Origin: Pseudomonas sp. BN417
Lineage (GTDB): Bacteria; Pseudomonadota; Gammaproteobacteria; Pseudomonadales; Pseudomonadaceae
NCBI RefSeq assembly: GCF_029871205.1
Contig: NZ_SSOJ01000063.1
Span: 1-43,944, forward strand
Reading direction: 5' to 3'
Length of the DNA: 43,944 bases
Of the stretch, positions 1-6,812 are shown piece by piece. How positions within the stretch are numbered: the stretch's first letter is position 1; each line of letters starts with the position of its first letter. Below the pieces are notes generated by a model that ran no database searches, was not told where the DNA came from, and worked only from the letters and a program-made list of their open reading frames with translations. Position numbers and translations under genes: made by a program.

Positions 1-61
1 CGTGCGGGGCCAGGGATGGCCCCTCACGCCGGGCCCCCGGAGCAATGATGGAGCGAGGGAA

Positions 62-158
62 CCCGACGCAGTCGGGCCGGATGCAGGGGCGAGCGTTCTT
101 GGTTACTTCTTTGGCGTTTGAAAGAAGTGACTCGCCGGGAGGCGAAACAGGGACTCGC
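62..158. repeat. Intergenic dispersed-type element
   Basis: This stretch has several small inverted repeats: CCCGAC/GTCGGG at 62-76 and ACTTCTTT/AAAGAAGT at 105-128, followed by a CGCC/GGCG stem near 132-144. From memory, very similar text (GGTTACTTCTTT..., AAGTGACTCGCCGG) occurs at many places in pseudomonad and related genomes and is often mis-called as short proteins. I see no convincing gene here. The dispersed nature is recalled and not shown by this window. Confidence 0.35.
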
Positions 159-219
159 AGCCCGCTCGATAAGCAGCTTGGCTCAAGACGTTCTAGCAAC
201 ACTGAATGCAGACATAGCC

Positions 220-270
220 AATGAATTCGCCTCTACAAGAGATGCGCCCTTCTGTAGGGGCGAATTCATT
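220..270. repeat. REP-like palindrome
   Basis: Arms at 220-237 and 253-270 are reverse complements over 18 bases with one mismatch, around a 15-base loop. The core is GCGAATTCATTCGC-like with a flanking TGTAGGGG, which is the style of Pseudomonas REP elements. It lies just downstream of the nadA terminator. It is a typical non-coding intergenic repeat and could act in transcript stability or as a target for a REP-associated transposase. Confidence 0.7.
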
Positions 271-306
271 CGCCAAGCAGGCCAAAGGCCTGCCAGAAGG
301 CCACAA

Positions 307-337
307 AAAAGCCCGGACAAGTCCGGGCTTTTCATTA
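307..337 (-). terminator. Rho-independent terminator of nadA
   Basis: AAAGCCCGGAC / GTCCGGGCTTT forms a strong stem with a two-base loop, A-rich on the left and T-rich on the right, so it could stop transcription in both directions. It begins just past the nadA stop codon. Confidence 0.85.
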
Positions 338-348
338 TCTGGCGGAAA

Positions 349-1407
349 TCAGGCGTTGCCGGCCAGCTTCAGGCGCGCAGCCTGGGTGAAGTCGAGCATG
401 CGCTTGAGCGGCTTGATCGCCCTCGGGATCAATGCCGGGTCGACGAATATCTCGTTGGTGCCCTCACGCAGGCTTTGCAGGGTGCGTTCCAGGGTATTCA
501 TGGCCATCCAGGGGCAATGGGCGCAGCTGCGGCACGCCGCGCCGTTGCCGGCGGTGGGGGCCTCGATGAACTGCTTGTCCGGGCACAGCTGCTGCATCTT
601 GTAGAAGATGCCGCGGTCGGTGGCGACGATGAAGGTCTTGTTCGGCAGGGTCTGCGCCGCCTTGATCAACTGGCTGGTGGAGCCCACCGCGTCGGCCAGT
701 TCGATCACCGCCTCGGGGGATTCCGGGTGGACCAGCACGGCGGCGTCCGGATAGAGCGCCTTCATGTCTTCGAGCTGCTTGGCCTTGAACTCCTCGTGGA
801 CGATGCAGGCACCATCCCAGAGCAGCATATCGGCACCGGTTTCACGCTGGATGTAGCGGCCCAGGTGCTGATCCGGCGCCCAGATGATCTTCTCGCCGTT
901 GTCCATCAGGCTCTCGACGATTTCCAGGGCGCAGCTGGAGGTCACCACCCAGTCGGCACGGGCCTTCACCGCAGCGGAGGTGTTGGCGTAGACCACCACC
1001 GTGCGCTCGGGATGCTGGTCGCAGAAGGCCGAGAACTCGTCCACCGGGCAACCCAGGTCAAGGGAACAGGTCGCCTCGAGGGTCGGCATCAGCACGCGCT
1101 TTTCCGGATTGAGGATCTTCGCGGTCTCGCCCATGAAGCGCACACCGGCCACCACGACCGTCTGCGCCGAGTGCTGGTTGCCGAAACGGGCCATTTCCAG
1201 GGAATCGGAGACGCAGCCGCCGGTTTCCTCGGCCAGCGCCTGGATGACCGGATCGCAGTAGTAGTGTGCGACCAGCACCGCGTCCCTGGCCTTCAGCTCG
1301 GCGGCGATGGCGTCACGGAAGTGAGCCTCCTCTTCGGCCGTCAGCTGCTTGGGCTGCTTGGCGGCAAGATGGGCCTGGACCAGAAAGCGTTCGGAGAGGT
1401 GTGACAT
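349..1407 (-). CDS. nadA: Quinolinate synthase A
   Basis: NadA condenses iminoaspartate with dihydroxyacetone phosphate to give quinolinate, the second step of de novo NAD synthesis, in the cytoplasm with a [4Fe-4S] cluster. The 352-residue length is normal for the family. The product shows the substrate-binding HYYCDP segment near residue 50, the SLDLGCP and TSSCALE cysteine regions, and a C-terminal CRSCAHC cluster motif (Cys-x2-Cys-x2-Cys), all typical of NadA. The reading frame is open 12 codons further upstream, but the start at 1407 (MSHLSERF...) matches the family N-terminus and the usual length. It is monocistronic here, with its own promoter and terminator, and is divergent from the siderophore operon. 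Confidence 0.96.
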   Translation of the reverse strand: MSHLSERFLVQAHLAAKQPKQLTAEEEAHFRDAIAAELKARDAVLVAHYYCDPVIQALAEETGGCVSDSLEMARFGNQHSAQTVVVAGVRFMGETAKILNPEKRVLMPTLEATCSLDLGCPVDEFSAFCDQHPERTVVVYANTSAAVKARADWVVTSSCALEIVESLMDNGEKIIWAPDQHLGRYIQRETGADMLLWDGACIVHEEFKAKQLEDMKALYPDAAVLVHPESPEAVIELADAVGSTSQLIKAAQTLPNKTFIVATDRGIFYKMQQLCPDKQFIEAPTAGNGAACRSCAHCPWMAMNTLERTLQSLREGTNEIFVDPALIPRAIKPLKRMLDFTQAARLKLAGNA

Positions 1408-1442
1408 AGGACTGGACCTGCGAGCGCGGTAGCGCGGAGTCA

Positions 1443-1471
1443 ATTATACACCCGCTCCCCTGCAGCCAAGG
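1443..1471 (-). promoter_or_regulatory. Probable nadA promoter
   Basis: On the minus strand a perfect TATAAT lies at 1443-1448, about 35 bases upstream of the nadA start. CTTGGC lies 16 bases further upstream and could be a weak -35. The -10 is convincing and the -35 is not. Confidence 0.5.
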
Positions 1472-1639
1472 GCGGCCGCGGGAAAGGGGGCCGCGGATAA
1501 TACCGCAGATTTGGCGGAACCGGGACAACCTTGGCGACCGCCGTCCGTCCGCGCCTCGGTCCATCCTCCTTCCCTGTTGTCAGCATCGAATCCCCGGCTC
1601 CGAAGACCCTTTTCGAGACTCACGTTCCACAAAAAGCCG

Positions 1640-1670
1640 TTTACATTTGATTGACAATCATTATCATTCG
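1640..1670 (+). promoter_or_regulatory. Fur box and promoter of siderophore operon
   Basis: Positions 1647-1665 match the 19-base Fur consensus GATAATGATAATCATTATC at 14 of 19 positions, with a perfect right half (AATCATTATC). A TTTACA at 1640-1645 and TATCAT at 1662-1667, 16 bases apart, would form a sigma-70 promoter overlapped by the box. TTGACA at 1651-1656 is an alternative -35. Fur-Fe2+ binding here would block transcription of the whole downstream operon when iron is plentiful. The site was found by eye; the regulation is inferred. Confidence 0.82.
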
Positions 1671-1698
1671 CTAACGCTTTTCATACGGATTGAAGCGA

Positions 1699-2469
1699 AT
1701 GATTCGGACATCACCTGTCATCACCCGGATTAGGAACGGCAAGAGCGCGTACGGCCTGCTCAACTCGGTTCCCTCCCCTCTTCTCTGCGAGATGATCGCC
1801 GCGGCCGGCTATCACTTCGTCATCCTCGACATGGAGCACCTGCTGCGTTCCGGCGACGAACTGATGCACTGCCTGCGCGCTTGCGAGTCGGCCGGCATCT
1901 CGCCCTGGCTGCGGGTTCCGGAAGTCGACGCCAAGCTGATCGGGCGGGCGCTGGATGCTGGCGCCGAAGCCATCGTCCTGCCGCGTGTGGAAAGCGCCGA
2001 AGAGGTGGCCCGGGCCCTGGAAGCGGCGCTGTTCCCGCCGCTAGGCCGGCGCGGCATCACTGGCGGCCGCATCACCGGCTTCGGCCGCCTGCCGCTGCCG
2101 CAGTATGTCGATCTGGCCAATCAGGCCCGCCCCATCGTGCCGATGATCGAAAGCGCCGCCGGACTCAGGGCCCTGCCCGACATCCTCAAGCTTCCCGGCA
2201 TTGGTATGGTTCTGGAAGGCGCCCTCGACCTCGCCCTCGACCTGGATGTGGGGCCCGACCCGCTGCACCCGAGGGTCTGGGTTGCCCTCCAGGAGATAGC
2301 GCGGGACTGCGAAGCAGCAGGCGTTCCCTTCTGTGCCAACCCGCGGACCCCCGAGCAACAGCAGCACTGGCAGGCACTGGGCATTCGCCTCTACCTGGCC
2401 GGCGAGGACCGCGGCCTGTTGCAGAACGCCCTGAAAGCCCGCCTTACCCAACTGCAAGGCACCCACTGA
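1699..2469 (+). CDS. HpcH/HpaI aldolase family, SbnG-like citrate synthase
   Basis: A 256-residue protein of the HpcH/HpaI aldolase (citrate lyase beta-like) fold. Visible family marks are DMEH at residues 44-47, WLRVP at 70-74 (catalytic arginine position), GAEAIVLPRVES near 89-100, and PMIESAAGL around residue 150 (metal-binding Glu). The family includes SbnG of staphyloferrin B synthesis (259 residues) and AcsB of achromobactin loci. SbnG makes citrate from oxaloacetate and acetyl-CoA for the siderophore. As first gene behind the Fur box of a citrate-based siderophore operon, a citrate-supplying role is the best inference, but another aldolase reaction is possible. ATG at 1699 is chosen over the TTG at 1690; the ribosome site is weak. 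Confidence 0.82.
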   Translation: MIRTSPVITRIRNGKSAYGLLNSVPSPLLCEMIAAAGYHFVILDMEHLLRSGDELMHCLRACESAGISPWLRVPEVDAKLIGRALDAGAEAIVLPRVESAEEVARALEAALFPPLGRRGITGGRITGFGRLPLPQYVDLANQARPIVPMIESAAGLRALPDILKLPGIGMVLEGALDLALDLDVGPDPLHPRVWVALQEIARDCEAAGVPFCANPRTPEQQQHWQALGIRLYLAGEDRGLLQNALKARLTQLQGTH

Positions 2470-2480
2470 AGTAGCCCCCG

Positions 2481-2588
2481 ATGACAACAGCCAGCCATCT
2501 GCTCGCCCGGCTCCTCAGCCTGTTCGCCCTGAGCACCGCACAGGCCGAGGGAAAAGACCTCTCCCTCGGCGTCAACTACCGCTTCTGA
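2481..2588 (+). pseudogene. Collapsed remnant of a TonB-dependent receptor gene
   Basis: This short reading frame of 35 codons starts 12 bases after the aldolase stop. Residues 1-22 (MTTASHLLARLL...STAQA) read as a Sec signal peptide with an AQA cleavage site. Only 13 residues follow, ending in LSLGVNYRF, which has the alternating pattern and terminal Phe of the last beta strand of an outer-membrane TonB-dependent receptor. The whole plug and barrel, normally over 600 residues, are missing. The simplest reading is an in-frame internal deletion of a ferric-siderophore receptor gene that once stood between the aldolase gene and pvsA. No good ribosome site is visible. Chance resemblance cannot be excluded because only about nine C-terminal residues are diagnostic. 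Confidence 0.6.
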
Positions 2589-2612
2589 CCCGCGCCATCG
2601 CACTTATCTAGT

Positions 2613-2684
2613 CCGCCTGCGACCCCGTACAACGGGACGCCGGCGGGTTTTCAAACCTGTCGTCCGCTCGCTCGGAGGGACGAC
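2613..2684 (+). promoter_or_regulatory. Two hairpins upstream of pvsA
   Basis: The first hairpin runs from CCGCC (2613-2617) to GGCGG (2642-2646), with an inner CCCGT/ACGGG stem, and is followed by GTTTTC, so it resembles a weak intrinsic terminator. The second is a 7-base stem, GTCGTCC (2659-2665) with GGACGAC (2678-2684). They fill the 119-base gap between the receptor remnant and pvsA. They may be the old terminator of the receptor gene or an attenuator; there is no second Fur box here. Confidence 0.4.
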
Positions 2685-2707
2685 TGCCGCCCAGCAGGAG
2701 GCTTTTC

Positions 2708-3907
2708 ATGCAACAACCACTCGTGATTCTCACCCACATCGTCCACCCCGCCATCACTGAGGGCTTCCTTCCCGCCGCGCGCAAACGCGGCCTGCCGGTG
2801 GTGCTGGTCAGCGACCACGCCCAGGCACACAGGCGTGAACTCGCCACAAAGGGCCATTGCGCCGATGGCCTGGAGATTCTGGAGTGCGACGTGTTCAACC
2901 CGCTGGCGGTGGTCGAACTGATCAACGCCCACGGCCTGCGCCCAGCGGCCGTGTTCTCCAACAGCGATCACTTGCAGACCGCTGCCGCCCTGGTGGCGGA
3001 AACCTTTGGCTGCCCCGGCAAGGACTGGCACCTGTGCTACGCCGCCAAGAACAAGGCGGAGATGCGCGAGCGCCTGCAGCGGCTCGGCCTCCCCGGCCCG
3101 TGGTTCCACGTCGTCACGACAGACGGCGCGGTACCCGCCGATGCGCCCTTCCCGCTGGTAGCCAAGCCCCGAGAGGGCGTTGCCAGCCTCGACGTGCGCC
3201 TGTGCCACAGCGCCGACGAACTGAACGCCTATTGCGCACAGTTCTGGCAGCACAACCCCGGCCGCGCCCTGCTGCTGGAGGCCTACCTGGAAGGCCCGCT
3301 GTTCACCCTCGAAACCCTGGGCGACGGCCAGCGCCTGCAAGCCATCGGCGGCTTCGACGTGACCCTCTCGCCGCCCCCGCATTTCGTGGAACTGGCCGCT
3401 CGCTGGAACGGCCCGCTCTGCCGCGAGCATCGCGCCGCGGCCCTGGCCCAGGTGGCGGCCTTCGGCATCAACTTCGGCGTTTGCCACAGCGAATTCATCC
3501 TCACCGCGCAAGGCCCGGTGCTGGTGGAAATCAACTACCGCAGCATCGGTGACGGCCGCGAGTTCCTCCTTGACCGCCTGCTGCCGCAAGGCTGGTTCGA
3601 CCGCATCCTCGCCCTGCACCTGGGCGCGCCGCTGGCGGACGCCGAAAACGGCGCCGCCGAAGCCCTGGTGCATTACCTGGTGGCCGAACGGGCCGGGCAC
3701 CTCGTCGAAGCTCCCGGCAGCTTCCATCACGAGCACGACGGTCACTGGAGCGACTACCGGGCCCTGCACCAGTCCGGCGACGAGATCCGCCTCAGCCACT
3801 CCAACAAGGATTACCTCGGCGTGCTGCGGCTGATCGCTCCCAACGCCGCCAGCCTGGACGTACGCCTGGCCACCGCGCTGGCCGACCTGCGCTGGGTGCT
3901 GGCATGA
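2708..3907 (+). CDS. pvsA: ATP-grasp ligase, vibrioferrin biosynthesis PvsA-like
   Basis: A 399-residue ATP-grasp enzyme. It has an N-terminal nucleotide-fold region (ILTHIVHPAITEGF, VFSNSDHLQTAA), the lysine segment PLVAKPREGVASLDV near residues 149-163, and the metal-binding LVEINYRSIGDGREF near 272-286. Such enzymes join a carboxylate to an amine through an acyl phosphate. In Vibrio parahaemolyticus the first gene of pvsABCDE is an ATP-grasp protein, and the order of the next four genes here is the same, so PvsA is the best name. Which bond of vibrioferrin it makes (parts: citrate, alanine, ethanolamine, 2-oxoglutarate) is not shown by the sequence. A strong AGGAGG sits 6 bases before the ATG. 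The gene overlaps the next by four bases. Confidence 0.85.
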   Translation: MQQPLVILTHIVHPAITEGFLPAARKRGLPVVLVSDHAQAHRRELATKGHCADGLEILECDVFNPLAVVELINAHGLRPAAVFSNSDHLQTAAALVAETFGCPGKDWHLCYAAKNKAEMRERLQRLGLPGPWFHVVTTDGAVPADAPFPLVAKPREGVASLDVRLCHSADELNAYCAQFWQHNPGRALLLEAYLEGPLFTLETLGDGQRLQAIGGFDVTLSPPPHFVELAARWNGPLCREHRAAALAQVAAFGINFGVCHSEFILTAQGPVLVEINYRSIGDGREFLLDRLLPQGWFDRILALHLGAPLADAENGAAEALVHYLVAERAGHLVEAPGSFHHEHDGHWSDYRALHQSGDEIRLSHSNKDYLGVLRLIAPNAASLDVRLATALADLRWVLA

Positions 3908-5682
3908 ACCGCGCCGCCAGCAGCGCCGACAAGGCGGCGATCGCCGTGCGCATCATCGACTGCTGCCTGCGCGAAGACATCCGCGGCCTCGTCAGCCAGG
4001 GCCAGGTGCGCAGCCTGCCGGCGGAGCTGGCCGGCCACTGGCCGGATGCCGCCGCGCAGGACTGGCTCTGCGTCGCGCACCTGGGCAGCGGCGAACTCTG
4101 GCTGCCGTTGCGCCGGGGCGGTCCGCTGCAAGCCTGGAGCGCCAGGACCGACGCCTGGCTCTGCTGCCACCAGGGCGTGGTCCGTGTCGAGCAGGGCTAT
4201 GACCGCTGGCTCGAGCACCTCGGCCAAGGTCTGGACGCCGAGAGCCTGGCGCTCTTCGCCAGCTACCGCGACGAGGCCGACTGCGCCGCCCTGCACCGCG
4301 GCCTCTGCCGCGAGGCCTACCAGTCCCGGGCGGGCGACCTGGTCAAGGTCCTCGATGAAGTGTCCTGGGGCCAGCGACTGCTCGGCATCGACCGCCTCGC
4401 CAGCTACCTCGACCACCCCTACTATCCCACCGCCCGCGCCAAGAGCGGCTTCGACCAGACGGCGCTGCAGGGCTACGCGCCGGAGTTCGCGCCGCGCTTC
4501 GCCCTCAACTGGTTGGCCGTTCCGAACAGCGAGCTCAGCCTCAGCAGCTCGCCACCGGCCCACTGGCCGAGCTTCGGCGAACTCGGCCTGGACGAGGGCC
4601 TGGTCGCCAGTCACGTCCTGCTGCCGGTGCATCCGCTGACCTGGCCGATGCTGGAGCAGTACGGCCTGCCCGCAGGCTGCATCAAGGCCCCGCGCAGCGC
4701 CCTGCTGGTGGAACCGACGCTCTCCGTGCGCACCCTGGTGTGCGTGGAACACCCGCACTGCCACATCAAGCTGCCGCTGCTGGTCAGCACCCTCGGCGCC
4801 CGCAACCTGCGGCTGATCAAACCGAGCACGCTGTACGACGGCCACTGGTTCCAGACCACCCTGCAAGCCCTCGCCGCACGCGACCCGGCCCTGGGCCAGC
4901 GTTACCTGCACGTCGATGAACTGCATGGCGCGCACGCCGGGGAACACAAGCACCTGGCCTACATCGTCCGGCGCTACCCAGAGGAACTGGCCGAGGCCAC
5001 CCTGGTGCCGGTCGCCGCCCTGGCCAGTCCGCTGCCGGATGGCCGGTTGTTCCTCGAAGCGCTGGTGAAGCGCTTCCAGGTCGGTGACCTGCAGGCCTGG
5101 CTGAGCGATTACCTGGACCTGCTGCTGCAAGTGCATCTGCGCCTGTGGCTGCAATACGGCATTGCCCTTGAGGCCAACCAGCAGAACGCCGTGCTGATCC
5201 TGCAGAGCGGCCAGCCCATGCGCCTGCTGATGAAGGACAATGACGCCGCACGCCTCTGGCCCGAGCGCTTCGCCCAAGCCTGCCCCGACCTCGCCAGCCG
5301 GCCTGCCGCGCTGCGCGACGAGCGCATCCGCGTGGCGAACAGCCAGCCCCTGGCCGAAATGTTCTGCACCATCACCCTGCAACTGAACGTGGTCGCCCCG
5401 CTGGAAGCGATTGCCGACGCTGGCCTGGCGCCGCGCGAAACGCTCTACGCCACCCTGCGCCAACGCCTGATGGCCTGCATAGAACAGCTCGAGCGCGAAG
5501 GCCTGGACTGTCTCGATGCCCGGCACGTCCTGCTGGACAGCCCGACCCTGCCGGTGAAGTACCTGCTCAGCGCCGGCAGCCTGTTCAGCAAGGCGCAGTC
5601 CGGGGCCCAGGACATCAACAAGTTCTACGGCTACAGCGCGGCAAACTTCCTGCTGGAGGCACAACCATGCCGCGCCGACTGA
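3904..5682 (+). CDS. pvsB: NIS siderophore synthetase (IucA/IucC family), PvsB-like
   Basis: A 592-residue NRPS-independent siderophore synthetase. These cytoplasmic enzymes adenylate a carboxyl group of citrate or a citrate derivative and pass it to an amine or alcohol. Family marks are LLPVHPLTWPM near residue 240, SVRTLVCVEHPHCHIKLPLLVS near 275-296 (nucleotide and citrate binding), GIALEANQQNAVL near 419-431, MKDNDAARLWPE near 444, and a C-terminal FerS/FhuF-like segment. It shares the four-base ATGA junction with pvsA and runs 16 bases into pvsC, a tightly coupled operon. By position it corresponds to PvsB. Two synthetases in one locus fit a citrate backbone substituted twice. Confidence 0.87.
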   Translation: MNRAASSADKAAIAVRIIDCCLREDIRGLVSQGQVRSLPAELAGHWPDAAAQDWLCVAHLGSGELWLPLRRGGPLQAWSARTDAWLCCHQGVVRVEQGYDRWLEHLGQGLDAESLALFASYRDEADCAALHRGLCREAYQSRAGDLVKVLDEVSWGQRLLGIDRLASYLDHPYYPTARAKSGFDQTALQGYAPEFAPRFALNWLAVPNSELSLSSSPPAHWPSFGELGLDEGLVASHVLLPVHPLTWPMLEQYGLPAGCIKAPRSALLVEPTLSVRTLVCVEHPHCHIKLPLLVSTLGARNLRLIKPSTLYDGHWFQTTLQALAARDPALGQRYLHVDELHGAHAGEHKHLAYIVRRYPEELAEATLVPVAALASPLPDGRLFLEALVKRFQVGDLQAWLSDYLDLLLQVHLRLWLQYGIALEANQQNAVLILQSGQPMRLLMKDNDAARLWPERFAQACPDLASRPAALRDERIRVANSQPLAEMFCTITLQLNVVAPLEAIADAGLAPRETLYATLRQRLMACIEQLEREGLDCLDARHVLLDSPTLPVKYLLSAGSLFSKAQSGAQDINKFYGYSAANFLLEAQPCRAD

Positions 5683-6812
5683 TCGCCAGCGTGTTGCTCG
5701 GCCATTACCTCTCGGCTTTCACCGCCCTGGGCATTCCGCTGTACCTGCCGCGCATCCTCGCCGACCTGGCGCCGGAGGCGCCGGCCTGGAGCATCGGCGT
5801 GCTGTTCATCCTGCCGACCCTGTGCACCGCCCTGGCGGCGCCGCTCTGGGGCCAACTGGCGGACCGACATGGCTGTCGCCTGTCGTTGCTGCGCGCCCAT
5901 GCCGGACTCTGCGCCGGATTCCTGCTGGCCGGCTTCAGCCCCAACCTCACGGTGTTCGTGCTGGCCCTGGTGATCCAGGGCACCTTCGGCGGCGCCATGG
6001 CGGCCTCCAATGCCTACCTGGCCACCCAGCTCAAGGACGGCAGCCTCTCCCGGGCATTGAACTGGACACAGTATTCGGCACGGTTGGCGATGATCAGTGG
6101 GCCGATCCTGCTCGGTCTGCTCACGGCCAGCGGCATGGGGCTGGAGCTCTACCGGACGCTGGCCTGGCTGCCGCTGCTGGCCTTCGTGCTGATCCTGCCG
6201 CTGCCGACCGATTCGCCCCGGCGCGAGGCCAGCCCCCGCGCCATCGGCGGCAGTCCCGGACAGTTGCCGGAGGACCTGCCGCGCCTGCTCGCCGTGCAGT
6301 TCCTGTTCAGCTTCGCCATGGTGGTGACCTTCCCCTACTTCGTCCCCTACGGCGAAGCCCTGGGGCTGGGCAACGACGCCCTCATCGGCCTGCTCTACAG
6401 CCTGCCGCACCTGGTCTACCTGCTGGCCCTGCCCTGGGCCCAGCGCCAGGCCGCCAACCTGCTGCTGCCGGGTCTCGGCCTGCTGGCCCTGGCCAATGCC
6501 CTGCAATTCTGGAGCACCCAGCCCGAGCCGCTGTTCGCACTGCGCCTGCTCAGCGGCGCGGGCATGCTGCTCGGCTTCATCGGCCTGCACCGCTGCCTCA
6601 GCCAGCGCAGCCGCCAGGGCAGCGCCGGCCGTCTGTTCGGCTGGTACGACTCCAGCGGCAAATGGGCCGGTGCCGCCGCCGGCGTCACCGCAGGCCTGGT
6701 CAGCCAGAGCTGCGGCATCGCTTCCCCTTTCCTGGTCGCCTGCCTGGCCGCCCTTGCGGCACTGGTGCTGGCGCGTCCCTTGCTCACCGCCACGCGGGAA
6801 ATAACTGCATGA
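5667..6812 (+). CDS. pvsC: MFS siderophore exporter, PvsC-like
   Basis: A 381-residue inner-membrane protein with about twelve hydrophobic helices. The Major Facilitator loop between helices 2 and 3 is visible as LWGQLADRHGCRLSLLRAH near residue 67. Staphylococcal and Vibrio NIS siderophore loci carry such a transporter between the synthetase genes, and PvsC of V. parahaemolyticus is reported to export vibrioferrin. Export to the periplasm is therefore inferred here. The start at 5667 lies inside the end of pvsB (16-base overlap) and the stop overlaps the pvsD start as ATGA, so translation is coupled. Confidence 0.85.
   Translation: MPRRLIASVLLGHYLSAFTALGIPLYLPRILADLAPEAPAWSIGVLFILPTLCTALAAPLWGQLADRHGCRLSLLRAHAGLCAGFLLAGFSPNLTVFVLALVIQGTFGGAMAASNAYLATQLKDGSLSRALNWTQYSARLAMISGPILLGLLTASGMGLELYRTLAWLPLLAFVLILPLPTDSPRREASPRAIGGSPGQLPEDLPRLLAVQFLFSFAMVVTFPYFVPYGEALGLGNDALIGLLYSLPHLVYLLALPWAQRQAANLLLPGLGLLALANALQFWSTQPEPLFALRLLSGAGMLLGFIGLHRCLSQRSRQGSAGRLFGWYDSSGKWAGAAAGVTAGLVSQSCGIASPFLVACLAALAALVLARPLLTATREITA

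Noticed and set aside
118-1404. 428-codon open frame opposite nadA
   Set aside because: It is antisense to a clear NadA and its His/Arg/Gly-rich text is typical of shadow frames in GC-rich DNA. No ribosome site or family resemblance.
3811-5664. 617-codon open frame opposite pvsB
   Set aside because: It mirrors the third-codon-position GC bias of pvsB and shows no domain; pvsB itself has all NIS synthetase motifs.
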